NCBI GenBank assembly: GCA_016935315.1
Contig: JAFGRD010000095.1
Coordinates: 1 to 64,000 of the forward strand
DNA length: 64,000 nt
Direction of reading: 5' to 3'
From: Pirellulales bacterium
GTDB taxonomy: Bacteria > Planctomycetota > Planctomycetia > Pirellulales > Thermoguttaceae
Shown here: piece by piece, positions 17,315-26,727 of the stretch
How positions within the stretch are numbered: position 1 is the first letter of the stretch
How the letters are laid out: each line of letters begins with the position of its first letter
Position numbers and translations under genes: made by a program
The notes under the pieces: generated by a model
The model's input: the letters and a program-made list of their open reading frames with translations, nothing else
Database searches by the model: none
Told to the model about the DNA's origin: nothing

Positions 17315-19369
17315 ATGCACTACACGACGCAAGGCGCAGATTCCGGCGGTTCTTGGCGACCGCTGCCGCTGCGGCAACGATGGTTCCGGACGCTGCTGTG
17401 GCTGGCGACGATCAGCCTGGTTTGTGCGCCCGCGGCCGCCCAGCGCCGGCAGCAGTTCGTTTCGGCCAACTTCGCCGACAAGGTCGATTCCAAGGGGTTC
17501 CGTTGGGATGTCGGTCGCTACGGCTACATCGGCAACGGGACGAACAACTGTTTCAGCAACGCCTGTCAACTGAGCATCAACAACAATTCGTTCAGCGCGC
17601 CGCAGTCGTCGATGATGACCGCCGACGGCAACGAGTACGTGCTCACGCGTCAGGAGTCGGGTCTGCAGGTCACCCGGCGAGTCAAGGTCGATCTGAAGGC
17701 CGCCGCCGTCCGCTACGTGGAGATGTTTCACAACCCCGCGGCGGGCGCCGTCACCGCCCAAGTCCGGTTGAGAACCAGCCTGGGGCGCACGCAGGGCCAG
17801 GCGATGGTGAGCAGTTCCGGCCAGCCCGCCGGGGCCGTCCTGGGCGAGAAGGACACCGGCGTCATCTTGATCGGCCAGCCGAACGTGCAGCAGCTCTCGG
17901 TCGTGTTTTTCTTGGCCGGCCCGCGGAGCAAGGTCAAGCCCACGATCCAGAACCAATCGAACTACCAGGTCTCGTTCAACTACGTGCTGAACATTCCGGC
18001 GGGCAAGACGGTTTCGATTCTGCACGGCATTGCCCAGCGGCAAGTGCTCACGCTGCCCACCGCCAAGGTCGCCGAGGATCTGTTCAAGCCGTTTCACGCT
18101 CGCAACTGGACCCGCGACCTGCCTCGCGATCTGCGCGACACGATCGCCAATTTGGGCACGGCCGGCTTTGGCGGCTTCGACGACGCGGGCTCATTGCTGA
18201 CCCTGGAATCGCTGGAGGTCGATCGCCAGGCGGCCGACGTGCTGGCGGTCGGCGAGCAGACCCGCCTGAACGGCACGGCCACCTGCAAGCAGTTTGCCGT
18301 GGAGACGGCCTACGGGCCGCTGACACTGCCCTTCGACAAAGTGGCGGCGATTGCCGGCGAGCGATGCACGGGGAGACAGCCACGGGTTTTCCTTGCCGAC
18401 GGCCAGGTGCTCAACGGCCCGATTACGGCCGACGGACTGCAATTCACCATGAACAGCGGATTGCCGCTGGAGTTGGATCTCCAGAGCCTCGATCGGCTGG
18501 TGATGCGGGCCGGGCCCGAAGACGGCCAGGCGGCCGACGGCGTGGTGGCGATGCTGGAGACCACCGACGGCGATCGGCTGGCACTACTGCCGGCCGACGA
18601 GCAGTCGGTGGCCGCCTCGACGCCTTGGGGCGATCGCCAGGTGCCGCTGGAGGAGATCGACCGGATATTCCTCTCCGAGCAGAAAGTGGGCCATCATCTG
18701 GTGCTGCGCGACGGCAGCCGCCTGTTCGGTTTCGTGAGCACTCCGGTCTTGGCGTTGAAGACGCTTTACTTCGGCGAGCAGGAGTTCGCCCCGGCGAAGA
18801 TCCGCCGGCTGACGGCGGCCCACCTGCAATCGGCCGAAGACGATCCCGACCTGGAGATTGCGGCGCCGCACCTGCTGCTGGCGGGCGAAAACGTGCTGGT
18901 CGGCCAGGTGGATCTGGCGGCGCTGCATTTCGTTACCGCGGGCCAGACGATTCCCGTGCCCCCCAACCAGATCCGGGTGCTGCGCAACGTCAGTAGCGAG
19001 GCCGACGACACGGCTTCCGGAAGGCCGCTGTTCGAGGCCGAGCTGTGGGACGGCGGCACGGTCCGCGGCGAGTTGGCCGAGTTGGTGTTGCCGCTGCGCT
19101 GCGCCGATCTGCTCGCCCACGTGCCGGTGCTCGACGTGGTGGAAGCTCGTGTGCCCACGCCGGTCGTCACCGATACCATGCGCGGCAAGATCGCCCGCCT
19201 GATCCGGGACCTGGGCCATCCCGAATACCCGCTGCGCAAAGCAGCGAAAGAGGCGTTGGCCGAACTGGGCCATCTGCCGAAGCTTCAATTGGACGAGGCG
19301 CTGAGACAGACCTCCGATCCGGAAGTCCGCCGGAGTGTGGAGGCATTGCTGGAGGATCTCCGCAAATGA
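17315..19369 (+). CDS. Secreted beta-repeat protein with C-terminal HEAT-like helices, paralogue of the previous gene
   Basis: A 684-aa protein with a signal peptide (FRTLLWLATISLVCAPAAAQ) and the same N-terminal domain as its neighbour, followed by repeats such as VETAYGPLTLPFDKV and ASTPWGDRQVPLEEI. Unlike the paralogue it ends in about 60 residues of alternating helices (KIARLIRDLGHPEYPLRKAA, then DPEVRRSVEALLEDL), which resemble one or two HEAT units, a protein-protein interaction fold. ATG 17315 is used; an earlier in-frame TTG at 17291 has no better ribosome site. The stop overlaps the next start (ATGA), so expression is coupled to the coiled-coil membrane gene. Confidence 0.75.
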   Translation: MHYTTQGADSGGSWRPLPLRQRWFRTLLWLATISLVCAPAAAQRRQQFVSANFADKVDSKGFRWDVGRYGYIGNGTNNCFSNACQLSINNNSFSAPQSSMMTADGNEYVLTRQESGLQVTRRVKVDLKAAAVRYVEMFHNPAAGAVTAQVRLRTSLGRTQGQAMVSSSGQPAGAVLGEKDTGVILIGQPNVQQLSVVFFLAGPRSKVKPTIQNQSNYQVSFNYVLNIPAGKTVSILHGIAQRQVLTLPTAKVAEDLFKPFHARNWTRDLPRDLRDTIANLGTAGFGGFDDAGSLLTLESLEVDRQAADVLAVGEQTRLNGTATCKQFAVETAYGPLTLPFDKVAAIAGERCTGRQPRVFLADGQVLNGPITADGLQFTMNSGLPLELDLQSLDRLVMRAGPEDGQAADGVVAMLETTDGDRLALLPADEQSVAASTPWGDRQVPLEEIDRIFLSEQKVGHHLVLRDGSRLFGFVSTPVLALKTLYFGEQEFAPAKIRRLTAAHLQSAEDDPDLEIAAPHLLLAGENVLVGQVDLAALHFVTAGQTIPVPPNQIRVLRNVSSEADDTASGRPLFEAELWDGGTVRGELAELVLPLRCADLLAHVPVLDVVEARVPTPVVTDTMRGKIARLIRDLGHPEYPLRKAAKEALAELGHLPKLQLDEALRQTSDPEVRRSVEALLEDLRK

Positions 19370-21273
19370 ATGGGCAATCGCACGAGGACCTCACGTTTCG
19401 GGCCGTATCGCGCCGCGCGGTGACCCGGCTGTTCGTGGCCAGATGGTTCCGGCTGCTGGGCCACAGTGCGGTGGTGGTCTATCCGGCGGCGGCCGCTGCG
19501 GCCCTGGCGGCGTGGCGTTTCGATGCCGGCTGGTTGAACCTGACCCTGGCGGTCGTCCTGGTGCCGGCCTGGTTGGCGTTGACGGCCGGCTGGGCATGGC
19601 TGCGGCGGCCGTCGCCCGAAGCGGCGTTGGCTTACTGGGATGAAGGGGCTGCCCGCGGCGAGATGTTCCTCTCGGCCTACTGCTTCGAGTCGCAGCCGGC
19701 CGGCGATCCGGCCGAGCAATTGCACCTTCGCCGGGCGGCGCGGCGGCTGCAGAAGGACATGGGCGCATTGCGGCGTGACTTGCCGGCGCCGTTGGCCCGG
19801 CGGGCGTGGCTGTTTCCAGCGGCGTTCGTTGGGATGATCGCCCTGCTGCTGGTTCCCCGCACACCGGCCGACGAACCGCGCATGGACGAGGCGACCCGGG
19901 CGAAGGCCCAGGAGGTGGCAAACGCGTTGGCCGGGCAACTGAAGCTGGCCGACAAGCAGCAAGGGCTTACGCCCGAGGAGGAAGAGCAGCTCAAACAGCT
20001 CGAAAAATCGCTGGAAGAGACCGCCGAGAGGCTCCGCAAGCTCGACGAGCAGACACACCGCGACGTGCTGGGCGAACTGGAGGAAAAGGCCCACGAGGCC
20101 GAGGCGCTGGCCGAAGCAATGGACCAGGCCGCCGACGAAGAGCTGTCGTCGAAGATGCTCGAGGAGCTCGCCCGGCACGCCGACACAACCGAGTTCGCTT
20201 CGGCCTTACAGGCCGCCGATCTGGAGAAGGGCTCCGACGAAGCCTTGAAGCTGTCGAAGCGATTGGATCACGAGGACCTCTCGCTGCAAGAACACAAGCG
20301 GATCGAACACGCCCTGAACAAGTCGCTGGAAGTGGCTACCGAAGTCGACAAGCGAGGACTGGTTGGCAAGCACCTGAACCAGGCGCATCAGGAGCTTCGC
20401 AAGAACCAGCCCAAGGACGCCGCCGACCAGTTCCAGCGACTCGCCAAGCAGCTTGCCCAGGCCGAACAGCGGCAGTTGACCAAACAGCGGCTCGAACAGC
20501 TTGCTCAGCAGTTGCGCAACTCGGGCCAGAAAATCTTCGGACGCAACCCGTCGCAGATCCAGCGCCTTACTCGGAACAACCAGGCGGGCCTGCAACAATT
20601 GGGCGTTCAGCAGCTCCAGGCCCTGGGCAACGTCCCCTTGCACCAACGACTGGGCGCCATGCCGCAAGGCCAGCTCGGCCGCCCCACGGCCGGGGCGCCA
20701 CTGGCCGCCAATCCGAACCTGCCACAGGCCATGGGGCAGATTCCGGGCACCAACCCGGCTGCGATGCCGGGCAATCCCTCGATGCTGCTTCCCGGCAACG
20801 GCCAAACGCCCATTCCCGGAACCGGCCAATGCCCAAACTGCGGCGGGGCCTGCCAGGGGCAGTGTCAAGGGCTCGGACAAGGGCAAGGGCAAGGTCAGGG
20901 CGCCGGCTTCTCGCCGGTCCCCGGCACCGCCATGGGCCAAGGGGCGGGCGACGGCGGACATTTCGCCGGCCACGGCTCGGCGCCCTACGGCAACACGCCC
21001 ACCAATCCGCTGACCCCCGCCGGCACCGGCGTGGTCAACGCCGCCGTTTCGGGGGAAGGCCCCTCCCAGGTCCACAGTGTGGAACCGGGGAGCCACCGCG
21101 AACAGACCGGGCGAGACTCCCGAGAGCTGGCCGTTGCGTTCCTCAAAACCGAAGAAGAAGCCCTCGCCGATGAGCCGCTGCCGCTGTCGCGACGCGAGCA
21201 GGTCTTACGATACTTCACCGCGCTTAGGAGACGACTCGTTGAACAAGAATCCCCCGAAGGACCCGAACCGTAG
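19366..21273 (+). CDS. Membrane protein with long coiled coil and Gln/Gly/Pro-rich tail
   Basis: A 635-aa protein. Two TM segments lie at about 33-50 and 57-75, and a third at about 148-163 (RRAWLFPAAFVGMIALLLV). Residues ~180-400 are strongly heptad-like and charged (LTPEEEEQLKQLEKSLEETA), indicating a coiled coil; residues ~400-560 are Gln/Asn/Gly/Pro-rich with CPNCGGACQGQCQG. The overall layout resembles DUF4175-type proteins found beside MoxR genes, but I cannot confirm membership. The start overlaps the previous stop (ATGA), and the 3' end overlaps the moxR start by 35 bp. A scaffold role in a membrane complex with the vWA proteins downstream is inference. Confidence 0.78.
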   Translation: MNGQSHEDLTFRAVSRRAVTRLFVARWFRLLGHSAVVVYPAAAAAALAAWRFDAGWLNLTLAVVLVPAWLALTAGWAWLRRPSPEAALAYWDEGAARGEMFLSAYCFESQPAGDPAEQLHLRRAARRLQKDMGALRRDLPAPLARRAWLFPAAFVGMIALLLVPRTPADEPRMDEATRAKAQEVANALAGQLKLADKQQGLTPEEEEQLKQLEKSLEETAERLRKLDEQTHRDVLGELEEKAHEAEALAEAMDQAADEELSSKMLEELARHADTTEFASALQAADLEKGSDEALKLSKRLDHEDLSLQEHKRIEHALNKSLEVATEVDKRGLVGKHLNQAHQELRKNQPKDAADQFQRLAKQLAQAEQRQLTKQRLEQLAQQLRNSGQKIFGRNPSQIQRLTRNNQAGLQQLGVQQLQALGNVPLHQRLGAMPQGQLGRPTAGAPLAANPNLPQAMGQIPGTNPAAMPGNPSMLLPGNGQTPIPGTGQCPNCGGACQGQCQGLGQGQGQGQGAGFSPVPGTAMGQGAGDGGHFAGHGSAPYGNTPTNPLTPAGTGVVNAAVSGEGPSQVHSVEPGSHREQTGRDSRELAVAFLKTEEEALADEPLPLSRREQVLRYFTALRRRLVEQESPEGPEP

Positions 21274-22285
21274 CGATGATTCCGCCGGGCTGCTCCAGCG
21301 ACGAATCGACGAGTTTCAGACCCGGTTTCAAGGTCTGATCGACGAGATCCAGCGGGCGATCGTCGGCTACGATCAGTTGATCGGCGACGTGCTGGTGGCC
21401 ATCTTTTCCCAGGGGCACGTTCTGTTGGAGGGCGTGCCGGGACTGGGCAAGACCTACCTGGTCAATGTCCTGTCGCGGGTGCTGGGGCTGACCTTTGGCC
21501 GCGTGCAATGCACGCCCGACCTGATGCCCGCCGACGTGCTGGGAACCCACATCGTCGGCGACGACGAAGCCGGGCGGCGCGTGTTCCGCTTCGAGAAGGG
21601 TCCCGTGTTCCATCACTTGCTGCTGGTCGATGAGATCAACCGCGCCACGCCCAAGACCCAGGCCGCCCTGCTGGAAACGATGCAGGAGCGGGCGGTCACG
21701 GCGGGCGGCGAGCGATTCGAGCTGCCCGCGCCCTTCTTCGTGCTGGCAACCCAGAACCCCCTGGAAATGGAAGGGACTTATCCCTTGCCCGAGGCCCAAC
21801 TCGACCGGTTCTTCTTCAAACTGCACGTTCCCTTTCCCAACGCGGACGAGATGGTCGAGATCACCCGCCGCACCACGAAATTCACCGAGCCGAAGCTCGA
21901 CGTGGTGATGACCGCCGAAGAGTTCATCGGCCTTCAGGAACTGCTGACGCACGTGCCCGTGGCAGAACCGCTGATGCAATACGCCGCCAGGCTCGTCCTG
22001 GCAACCCACCCTCAAGGCGGCAAGGGGGATCTGCCGGTCGATCGGTTCGTCTCCTACGGCGCCAGCCCCCGCGGCATGCAGGCCCTGATCCGCGGCGCCC
22101 GGGCATACTGTCTGCTGGCCGGGCGCACGGCGGTGTCGATCAACGACGTCCAGCGGGTGGCCCTACCGTCGCTGCGGCACCGGCTGATCCTGAACTTCGA
22201 GGGCGAGGCCGAACAGGTGAACGTGGACGACGTGATTCGACAAGTCCTCGAAACCGTCCCCACGCCGGCAAGGGGAGCCGCATGA
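21239..22285 (+). CDS. MoxR-family AAA+ ATPase
   Basis: A 348-aa protein with Walker A GVPGLGKT, Walker B LLVDEINRA, sensor-1 ATQNPLE and the MoxR signature EGTYPLPEAQLDRF, followed by the helical lid domain. MoxR ATPases act as chaperones that load or mature partner proteins, typically vWA proteins encoded alongside. The start is TTG 21239: TTAGGAG stands 8 nt upstream, whereas earlier in-frame codons lie deep in the previous gene. The gene overlaps its upstream neighbour by 35 bp and the TPR/PQQ gene by 4 bp (ATGA). The locus contains four MIDAS motifs downstream, consistent with the MoxR-vWA partnership. Confidence 0.93.
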   Translation: MNKNPPKDPNRSDDSAGLLQRRIDEFQTRFQGLIDEIQRAIVGYDQLIGDVLVAIFSQGHVLLEGVPGLGKTYLVNVLSRVLGLTFGRVQCTPDLMPADVLGTHIVGDDEAGRRVFRFEKGPVFHHLLLVDEINRATPKTQAALLETMQERAVTAGGERFELPAPFFVLATQNPLEMEGTYPLPEAQLDRFFFKLHVPFPNADEMVEITRRTTKFTEPKLDVVMTAEEFIGLQELLTHVPVAEPLMQYAARLVLATHPQGGKGDLPVDRFVSYGASPRGMQALIRGARAYCLLAGRTAVSINDVQRVALPSLRHRLILNFEGEAEQVNVDDVIRQVLETVPTPARGAA

Positions 22286-25200
22286 AGACCTCGCCACACG
22301 CCGCGCCGCTTCGGGCGCGTGTTCGCCGCTGTGCCGGCGCGCTCGTCTCCCGCGTTGCTGTGTTTGCGCTGTCGGCGGCGTGCGCGTGGTCGTCGGCCGG
22401 GCGACCGGCGGCTGCCCAGGATTCCCCGGCCGAGGAACTCAACGCCAAATCGCTGCCGCTGCGCACCGCCTTGCACCACGATCCGACGTTGGGTTCGCCG
22501 CTGGAGCAGTTGCTGTCGATGTACCGCGGCGCGGGCCGGGCCGAGGAGCTGATCGGAATGTATCGGGCCCACGTGGCCCAGTATCCGGCCGACGTTTCCG
22601 CCCGCACCGTCCTGGTGCGCCTGCTGGTGGCCGTTGGCGATCCGGAAGCCGTTCAGGCCGCCCGGGCGGCCGTGGGGCAGTTCCCGCAGGACGCCTACCT
22701 ACATCACGTGCTGTACGAAATCCTGCACGCCAGGCAGGATGCCCAGGCCCTGGACGAGCTGGATCGCGCGATTGAGCTGGAGGCGCGCTCCAGCCGCAAG
22801 GTGGCCTGGATCGATGCCCTGTTGCCGGTGGCCGCGGTGCAAGGCCGCCGGGACCTGGTCGAGAAACACCTTCGTGCCCTGGCTGCGCTGGTCGAGGCCC
22901 CGGAAGAGCGTTTGGAGGTGGCCAGGCGGATGGTCGAGCACGAACTGTTCGAGCCGGCGCTGGAGCTGATCGAGAACCCCGGTGCCCAGTCGCCGGCGCC
23001 GGAGACGATGGTCAGCCTCGAGTTGGAAGCGGCGGCGGCGGAAGTCGGCCTGAAGAAGACCCAGGCCGCTGCCGCCCGACTCGACCGCCTGCTCGGCAAG
23101 CTGACGGCCGACTATTGGCGCCGCAGCGAGATCGTCGGCCGGCGATTGAGCCTGGTCGCGTCGCAAGCCGAGCGGGACGCCATGATCGCCGAGGCCAAGA
23201 GGCAGGTGGAACAGAACCCGCGCGACGAGGCGGCCGTGCTCGATCTGGCCCAAGTGCTCTCCGGACTGCAATTGCGGCGTGAAGCGTTGGAGGTCCTGTT
23301 CGAGGCCGGTCGCCGGCTGCCGAAATCGGTGCCGATCGAAACGCAAACGCTCGATCTGCTCGACCGGCTCCGCGACTCCCACGGCCGCGAGAAATACCTC
23401 GCCGAACGGATGCAGCAACAGCCGGATCGCTCCGACCTGGTGTTGCTGCACGTCAAGACGCTCTACCTGCTGGGGCGGCGAAGCGAAGCACTGGCCGAAT
23501 TGACCGGGGCGGTCGATGCGATGAAGGCCGCCGACCGGCCCCCGCTGCTACTGGAAACCGCTCGCTTTCTCCGCCGGTCCATGCTGTTGGAGGAGGCCGC
23601 CGAGTTGTTTCGCCGGGTGGTAGAGTTGGAGCCCGCCCGGCTGGACGTCCGTCGCGAATTGGCCGAAACCTACCTGGCTTTCGGCGATCGGCGGCGCATT
23701 CAAGAACTGTTCGCGGCCATGCCCACCAAGGAGGCCGACCTGGAAAACCTGCTCGATCTGGTCCAATTCATGATTGAGCAGGAGTTGCTTACCGAAGCCG
23801 CGACCACGCTGCGTGAGCGACTCGAGCAGGCCAAGGAGAGCCTCGATCTGCGCGTCTTGCTGCTCGACGTCGAGCGACGGCTGGGCCATTTTGCCGCCGG
23901 CGAGGTGCTGATCACCGAGGGCCGCGCCCTGGCCGACACGGGCGCCCGCTATCGCCTCTGGCTGGAGTCGGCCGTCACGTTTCACGAGGACTTTGATTCG
24001 CTTGGGGGGTTTCTCGACGCGGAACAACTCCGGCTGGGCGAAGAGCCCGCCGCGTGGACTGCGCGACGGCTTGAGCGCCGGTTGGCCTTCGCCGAAGTGG
24101 CCGCCCGCAGCGATCGCCGGCAGCAGGCCGCGGCCATGCTGCAAAGCGACTTGAACGAGTCGCCCCCGCAGGACTGTCGGATCAAGATCCGGCGCCAATT
24201 GGTCGCGATCCTCGAGAAGGACCCCGGGCAAAGCGGGGTGGTCCGCCAGGAGCTGGAGGAGCTGGCCGCCGAGGACCAACCGTTTGCCGACGAGCACCGT
24301 GCCCGGCTGGCCCTGTTACTTGCGAACGATCAACGGCAAGATCTGGCCGCTCCGCTGCTGGATCAGATTGACCTGTCGAAGATCCGCGACCCGGCGATTC
24401 TCGGCGCCCTGCGCCCGCTGTACGATTCCCATCCCGACGGGCCGCGGCGGAAACTGGCCATTCTCCGGCGGCTGACCGTGCTTAGCCCCACCGATCGCGG
24501 CAACTGGCAGCAGTGGCTGACGGCCTTGGCCACCACGGGAAACGAAGCGGGTTTGCGCAATGCGCTGCGGGAACTGCTGGCCGGCGTCGAGAAGTTGCCG
24601 CTGGCCGACGACACCCGCACGCTGCTGCAAGCCCACGTGGCCGACTCTTACTGGCGCGAGATCGGCCGCCGGCTGGCCGACGGGCAGGAACCGGCGCTGG
24701 CCGAGGCGCTGCTTCATCTCGATACGGCCGAGCGCATGGCGGAAAACGACCAACAGTGGCTGTGGATCGCGTGGATTCGGGCCTACGTGCTCAGCCGGTT
24801 GAAGCGTGACCAGGCCCGCGATGAGGCCATCGCGGAATTGCAGCGGGTGGCCACGCGGATCGTCGAGCCGCCGGCGGATCCGTCGGCCGAGGAGGAACCC
24901 GCCGAGAGCGACTCGCCCGAAGAAGTCGGCACCTCGATCTTGCGGATCGCCTTCCCCGACGGTTTGTCGATCTCCTTCGACCATGCCCGAAATCTGCTCT
25001 CGGCGCCGGCGCCGCCCCCCCAAGCAACTCCTGCCCGGGCGCGGCAGGGCCCGGTGCCGGACCTGCAAGTGCAATGGGCCCATCAGCTCGAACTACACCG
25101 CACGCTCACCGGCATCGTGCCGCTGGGAGGCAAACGCATCCTGATTTGCGACGGCCAGGGCGACGGCCACTGCCTAGACGTCGCCAGCGGCAAGCTGCTT

Positions 25201-26727
25201 TGGAGCCGGGGCGTGTTGCCGCCCATGCTGCTGCCGCCGGGAACCTCAACAGGTTATTCCAGTTCGGCCCTGGTGCAGCAGATGCAACAGATCCAGATGG
25301 CCCAGCAGATGCTCTCGCAGATGTCCCCGGCGCAACAGGCCCAAATGGCGCAGCAGATCCAATATCAGTTGCAGACGCTGCTGGCCCGCATGGGAACCGC
25401 TCCCTTGCCCGTGGCCGACGGCCAGGAGCGGTTCTACGTGCCGGGCACCGGCGATGTCTCCTGCCACGCGGCCGCCGACGGCCGACTCCTCTGGCAGGCC
25501 GAGGTGGGGACCGTGGATGGGTCGCCGCCAGCCGCCACCCCGGCGGCCGCGCCGGCCTACGTGTCGATCTTCTTCCACGACCAGAAGCTCTTGACCTACG
25601 AACCGGTCTCCGGCACGGTCACGCAGATCGATCCGGCCACGGGCAAGATCGTCTGGGACCGCAGTTACGCGGGCGAGAAGCCCGTGCCGGTCAGTTGGCA
25701 CAATTCTGGAGCGAGCCTCTGTGGCGACCGCCTGCTGGTCTACGGCGCGCGAACCGCGGTGGTCGACCTGACCAACGGCGAGATCCAGTGGTCGTTCGAG
25801 CCCTGGAGGGTGCGGACGTTCCCGGTGAGACTCCGCGACCCGTCCATCGAGGAATCCGCGTCTGGCGGCGTGGCTGCGGGCGGATACTCGCCTCAAGCCC
25901 GATACGCGTATCCGTTTGCTCAACCAGCCTATCACACGCCGTCCTATCGGCCGACGACGTCCCCCTCGCGACCGGTCAATCAGCCGGTGCAATACGTCAG
26001 CTATCTGCAAAGCGGCTCGCTGTTCGGTGCGTCGCCGCCGGGTGGTGTAAGCCTGACGACGCCGGCCGTGGCCTGGGCGTCGAACGTGCAACAGGGCATG
26101 CCCCGGCGGGCCGTGCTGTTGGAAGACCGGCTGCTGTTGTTCGACCAGTCGGGAGCGATGCAGATCGTGCCAACCGACCTGCCCTTAGCGGGCAAGCGTG
26201 TGGCGTCCGGCGGCCAGTTTCTGGGCTTGGCCGGCCGCACCGTCTGCATGCTTACCGGCCATCAGCTCACGTTTGTCGACGTGACTGATGGCAGGAGCAA
26301 GTCGTTCGATCTGAACGAAATCGTCGGCGGCGGGGCCTTGACGCCGGTTCAAGCCACGCTGGACGGCCCTTGGGTCTACGCCATCGGGCCCGGGGGGATC
26401 CTGTGCGTCAACGCGATCACGGCCCGTCGAGCTTTCAAGGCCGACTGGCCGGCGGAAGTCGCCGCGGCGACCTCGCCGCCGGTCGGCACGCCCTTGACGG
26501 GGACGTCCCTGGGAACGCCTGCGACGCGGTACTACGCGTCGAGCTCCTATGCGGTTGCCAGCCCTTACGCGGGTGTCGTCCCGGTGCCGACCATAGCGCC
26601 GAGTAGCTCGGGCATCGCCGGGCTGTGCACTCCGGTGATCAGCCGCGTTGCCGGCGGCGTACTCTACACGAACGTGACCCCAAACTGCGTCGTCGCTTTG
26701 ACGACGCGTAGCACCGATGGGAAATAG
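22282..26727 (+). CDS. Large exported TPR plus PQQ-type beta-propeller protein
   Basis: A 1481-aa protein with a signal peptide (cleavage near PAAAQD at ~47). Residues ~50-900 are helical repeats with TPR character (EELIGMYRAHVAQYPADV; AELFRRVVELEPARLDVRRE). From ~920 the sequence changes to beta-propeller repeats of the PQQ/outer-membrane-assembly type (CLDVASGKLLWSRG; SCHAAADGRLLWQAEVG; QIDPATGKIVWDRSYAG). Gln/Met-rich and Pro/Tyr-rich insertions (about 990-1040 and 1190-1250) interrupt the propeller. Known families with these parts act as protein-interaction platforms; no enzymatic residues are seen. Its position between moxR and the DUF58 gene, with overlaps on both sides (4 bp and 11 bp), argues that it belongs to the same complex. 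Confidence 0.8.
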   Translation: MKTSPHAAPLRARVRRCAGALVSRVAVFALSAACAWSSAGRPAAAQDSPAEELNAKSLPLRTALHHDPTLGSPLEQLLSMYRGAGRAEELIGMYRAHVAQYPADVSARTVLVRLLVAVGDPEAVQAARAAVGQFPQDAYLHHVLYEILHARQDAQALDELDRAIELEARSSRKVAWIDALLPVAAVQGRRDLVEKHLRALAALVEAPEERLEVARRMVEHELFEPALELIENPGAQSPAPETMVSLELEAAAAEVGLKKTQAAAARLDRLLGKLTADYWRRSEIVGRRLSLVASQAERDAMIAEAKRQVEQNPRDEAAVLDLAQVLSGLQLRREALEVLFEAGRRLPKSVPIETQTLDLLDRLRDSHGREKYLAERMQQQPDRSDLVLLHVKTLYLLGRRSEALAELTGAVDAMKAADRPPLLLETARFLRRSMLLEEAAELFRRVVELEPARLDVRRELAETYLAFGDRRRIQELFAAMPTKEADLENLLDLVQFMIEQELLTEAATTLRERLEQAKESLDLRVLLLDVERRLGHFAAGEVLITEGRALADTGARYRLWLESAVTFHEDFDSLGGFLDAEQLRLGEEPAAWTARRLERRLAFAEVAARSDRRQQAAAMLQSDLNESPPQDCRIKIRRQLVAILEKDPGQSGVVRQELEELAAEDQPFADEHRARLALLLANDQRQDLAAPLLDQIDLSKIRDPAILGALRPLYDSHPDGPRRKLAILRRLTVLSPTDRGNWQQWLTALATTGNEAGLRNALRELLAGVEKLPLADDTRTLLQAHVADSYWREIGRRLADGQEPALAEALLHLDTAERMAENDQQWLWIAWIRAYVLSRLKRDQARDEAIAELQRVATRIVEPPADPSAEEEPAESDSPEEVGTSILRIAFPDGLSISFDHARNLLSAPAPPPQATPARARQGPVPDLQVQWAHQLELHRTLTGIVPLGGKRILICDGQGDGHCLDVASGKLLWSRGVLPPMLLPPGTSTGYSSSALVQQMQQIQMAQQMLSQMSPAQQAQMAQQIQYQLQTLLARMGTAPLPVADGQERFYVPGTGDVSCHAAADGRLLWQAEVGTVDGSPPAATPAAAPAYVSIFFHDQKLLTYEPVSGTVTQIDPATGKIVWDRSYAGEKPVPVSWHNSGASLCGDRLLVYGARTAVVDLTNGEIQWSFEPWRVRTFPVRLRDPSIEESASGGVAAGGYSPQARYAYPFAQPAYHTPSYRPTTSPSRPVNQPVQYVSYLQSGSLFGASPPGGVSLTTPAVAWASNVQQGMPRRAVLLEDRLLLFDQSGAMQIVPTDLPLAGKRVASGGQFLGLAGRTVCMLTGHQLTFVDVTDGRSKSFDLNEIVGGGALTPVQATLDGPWVYAIGPGGILCVNAITARRAFKADWPAEVAAATSPPVGTPLTGTSLGTPATRYYASSSYAVASPYAGVVPVPTIAPSSSGIAGLCTPVISRVAGGVLYTNVTPNCVVALTTRSTDGK

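Noticed and set aside
15770-18097. 775-codon open frame opposite the two beta-repeat genes
   Set aside because: Antisense shadow spanning a real intergenic junction; no recognisable sequence.
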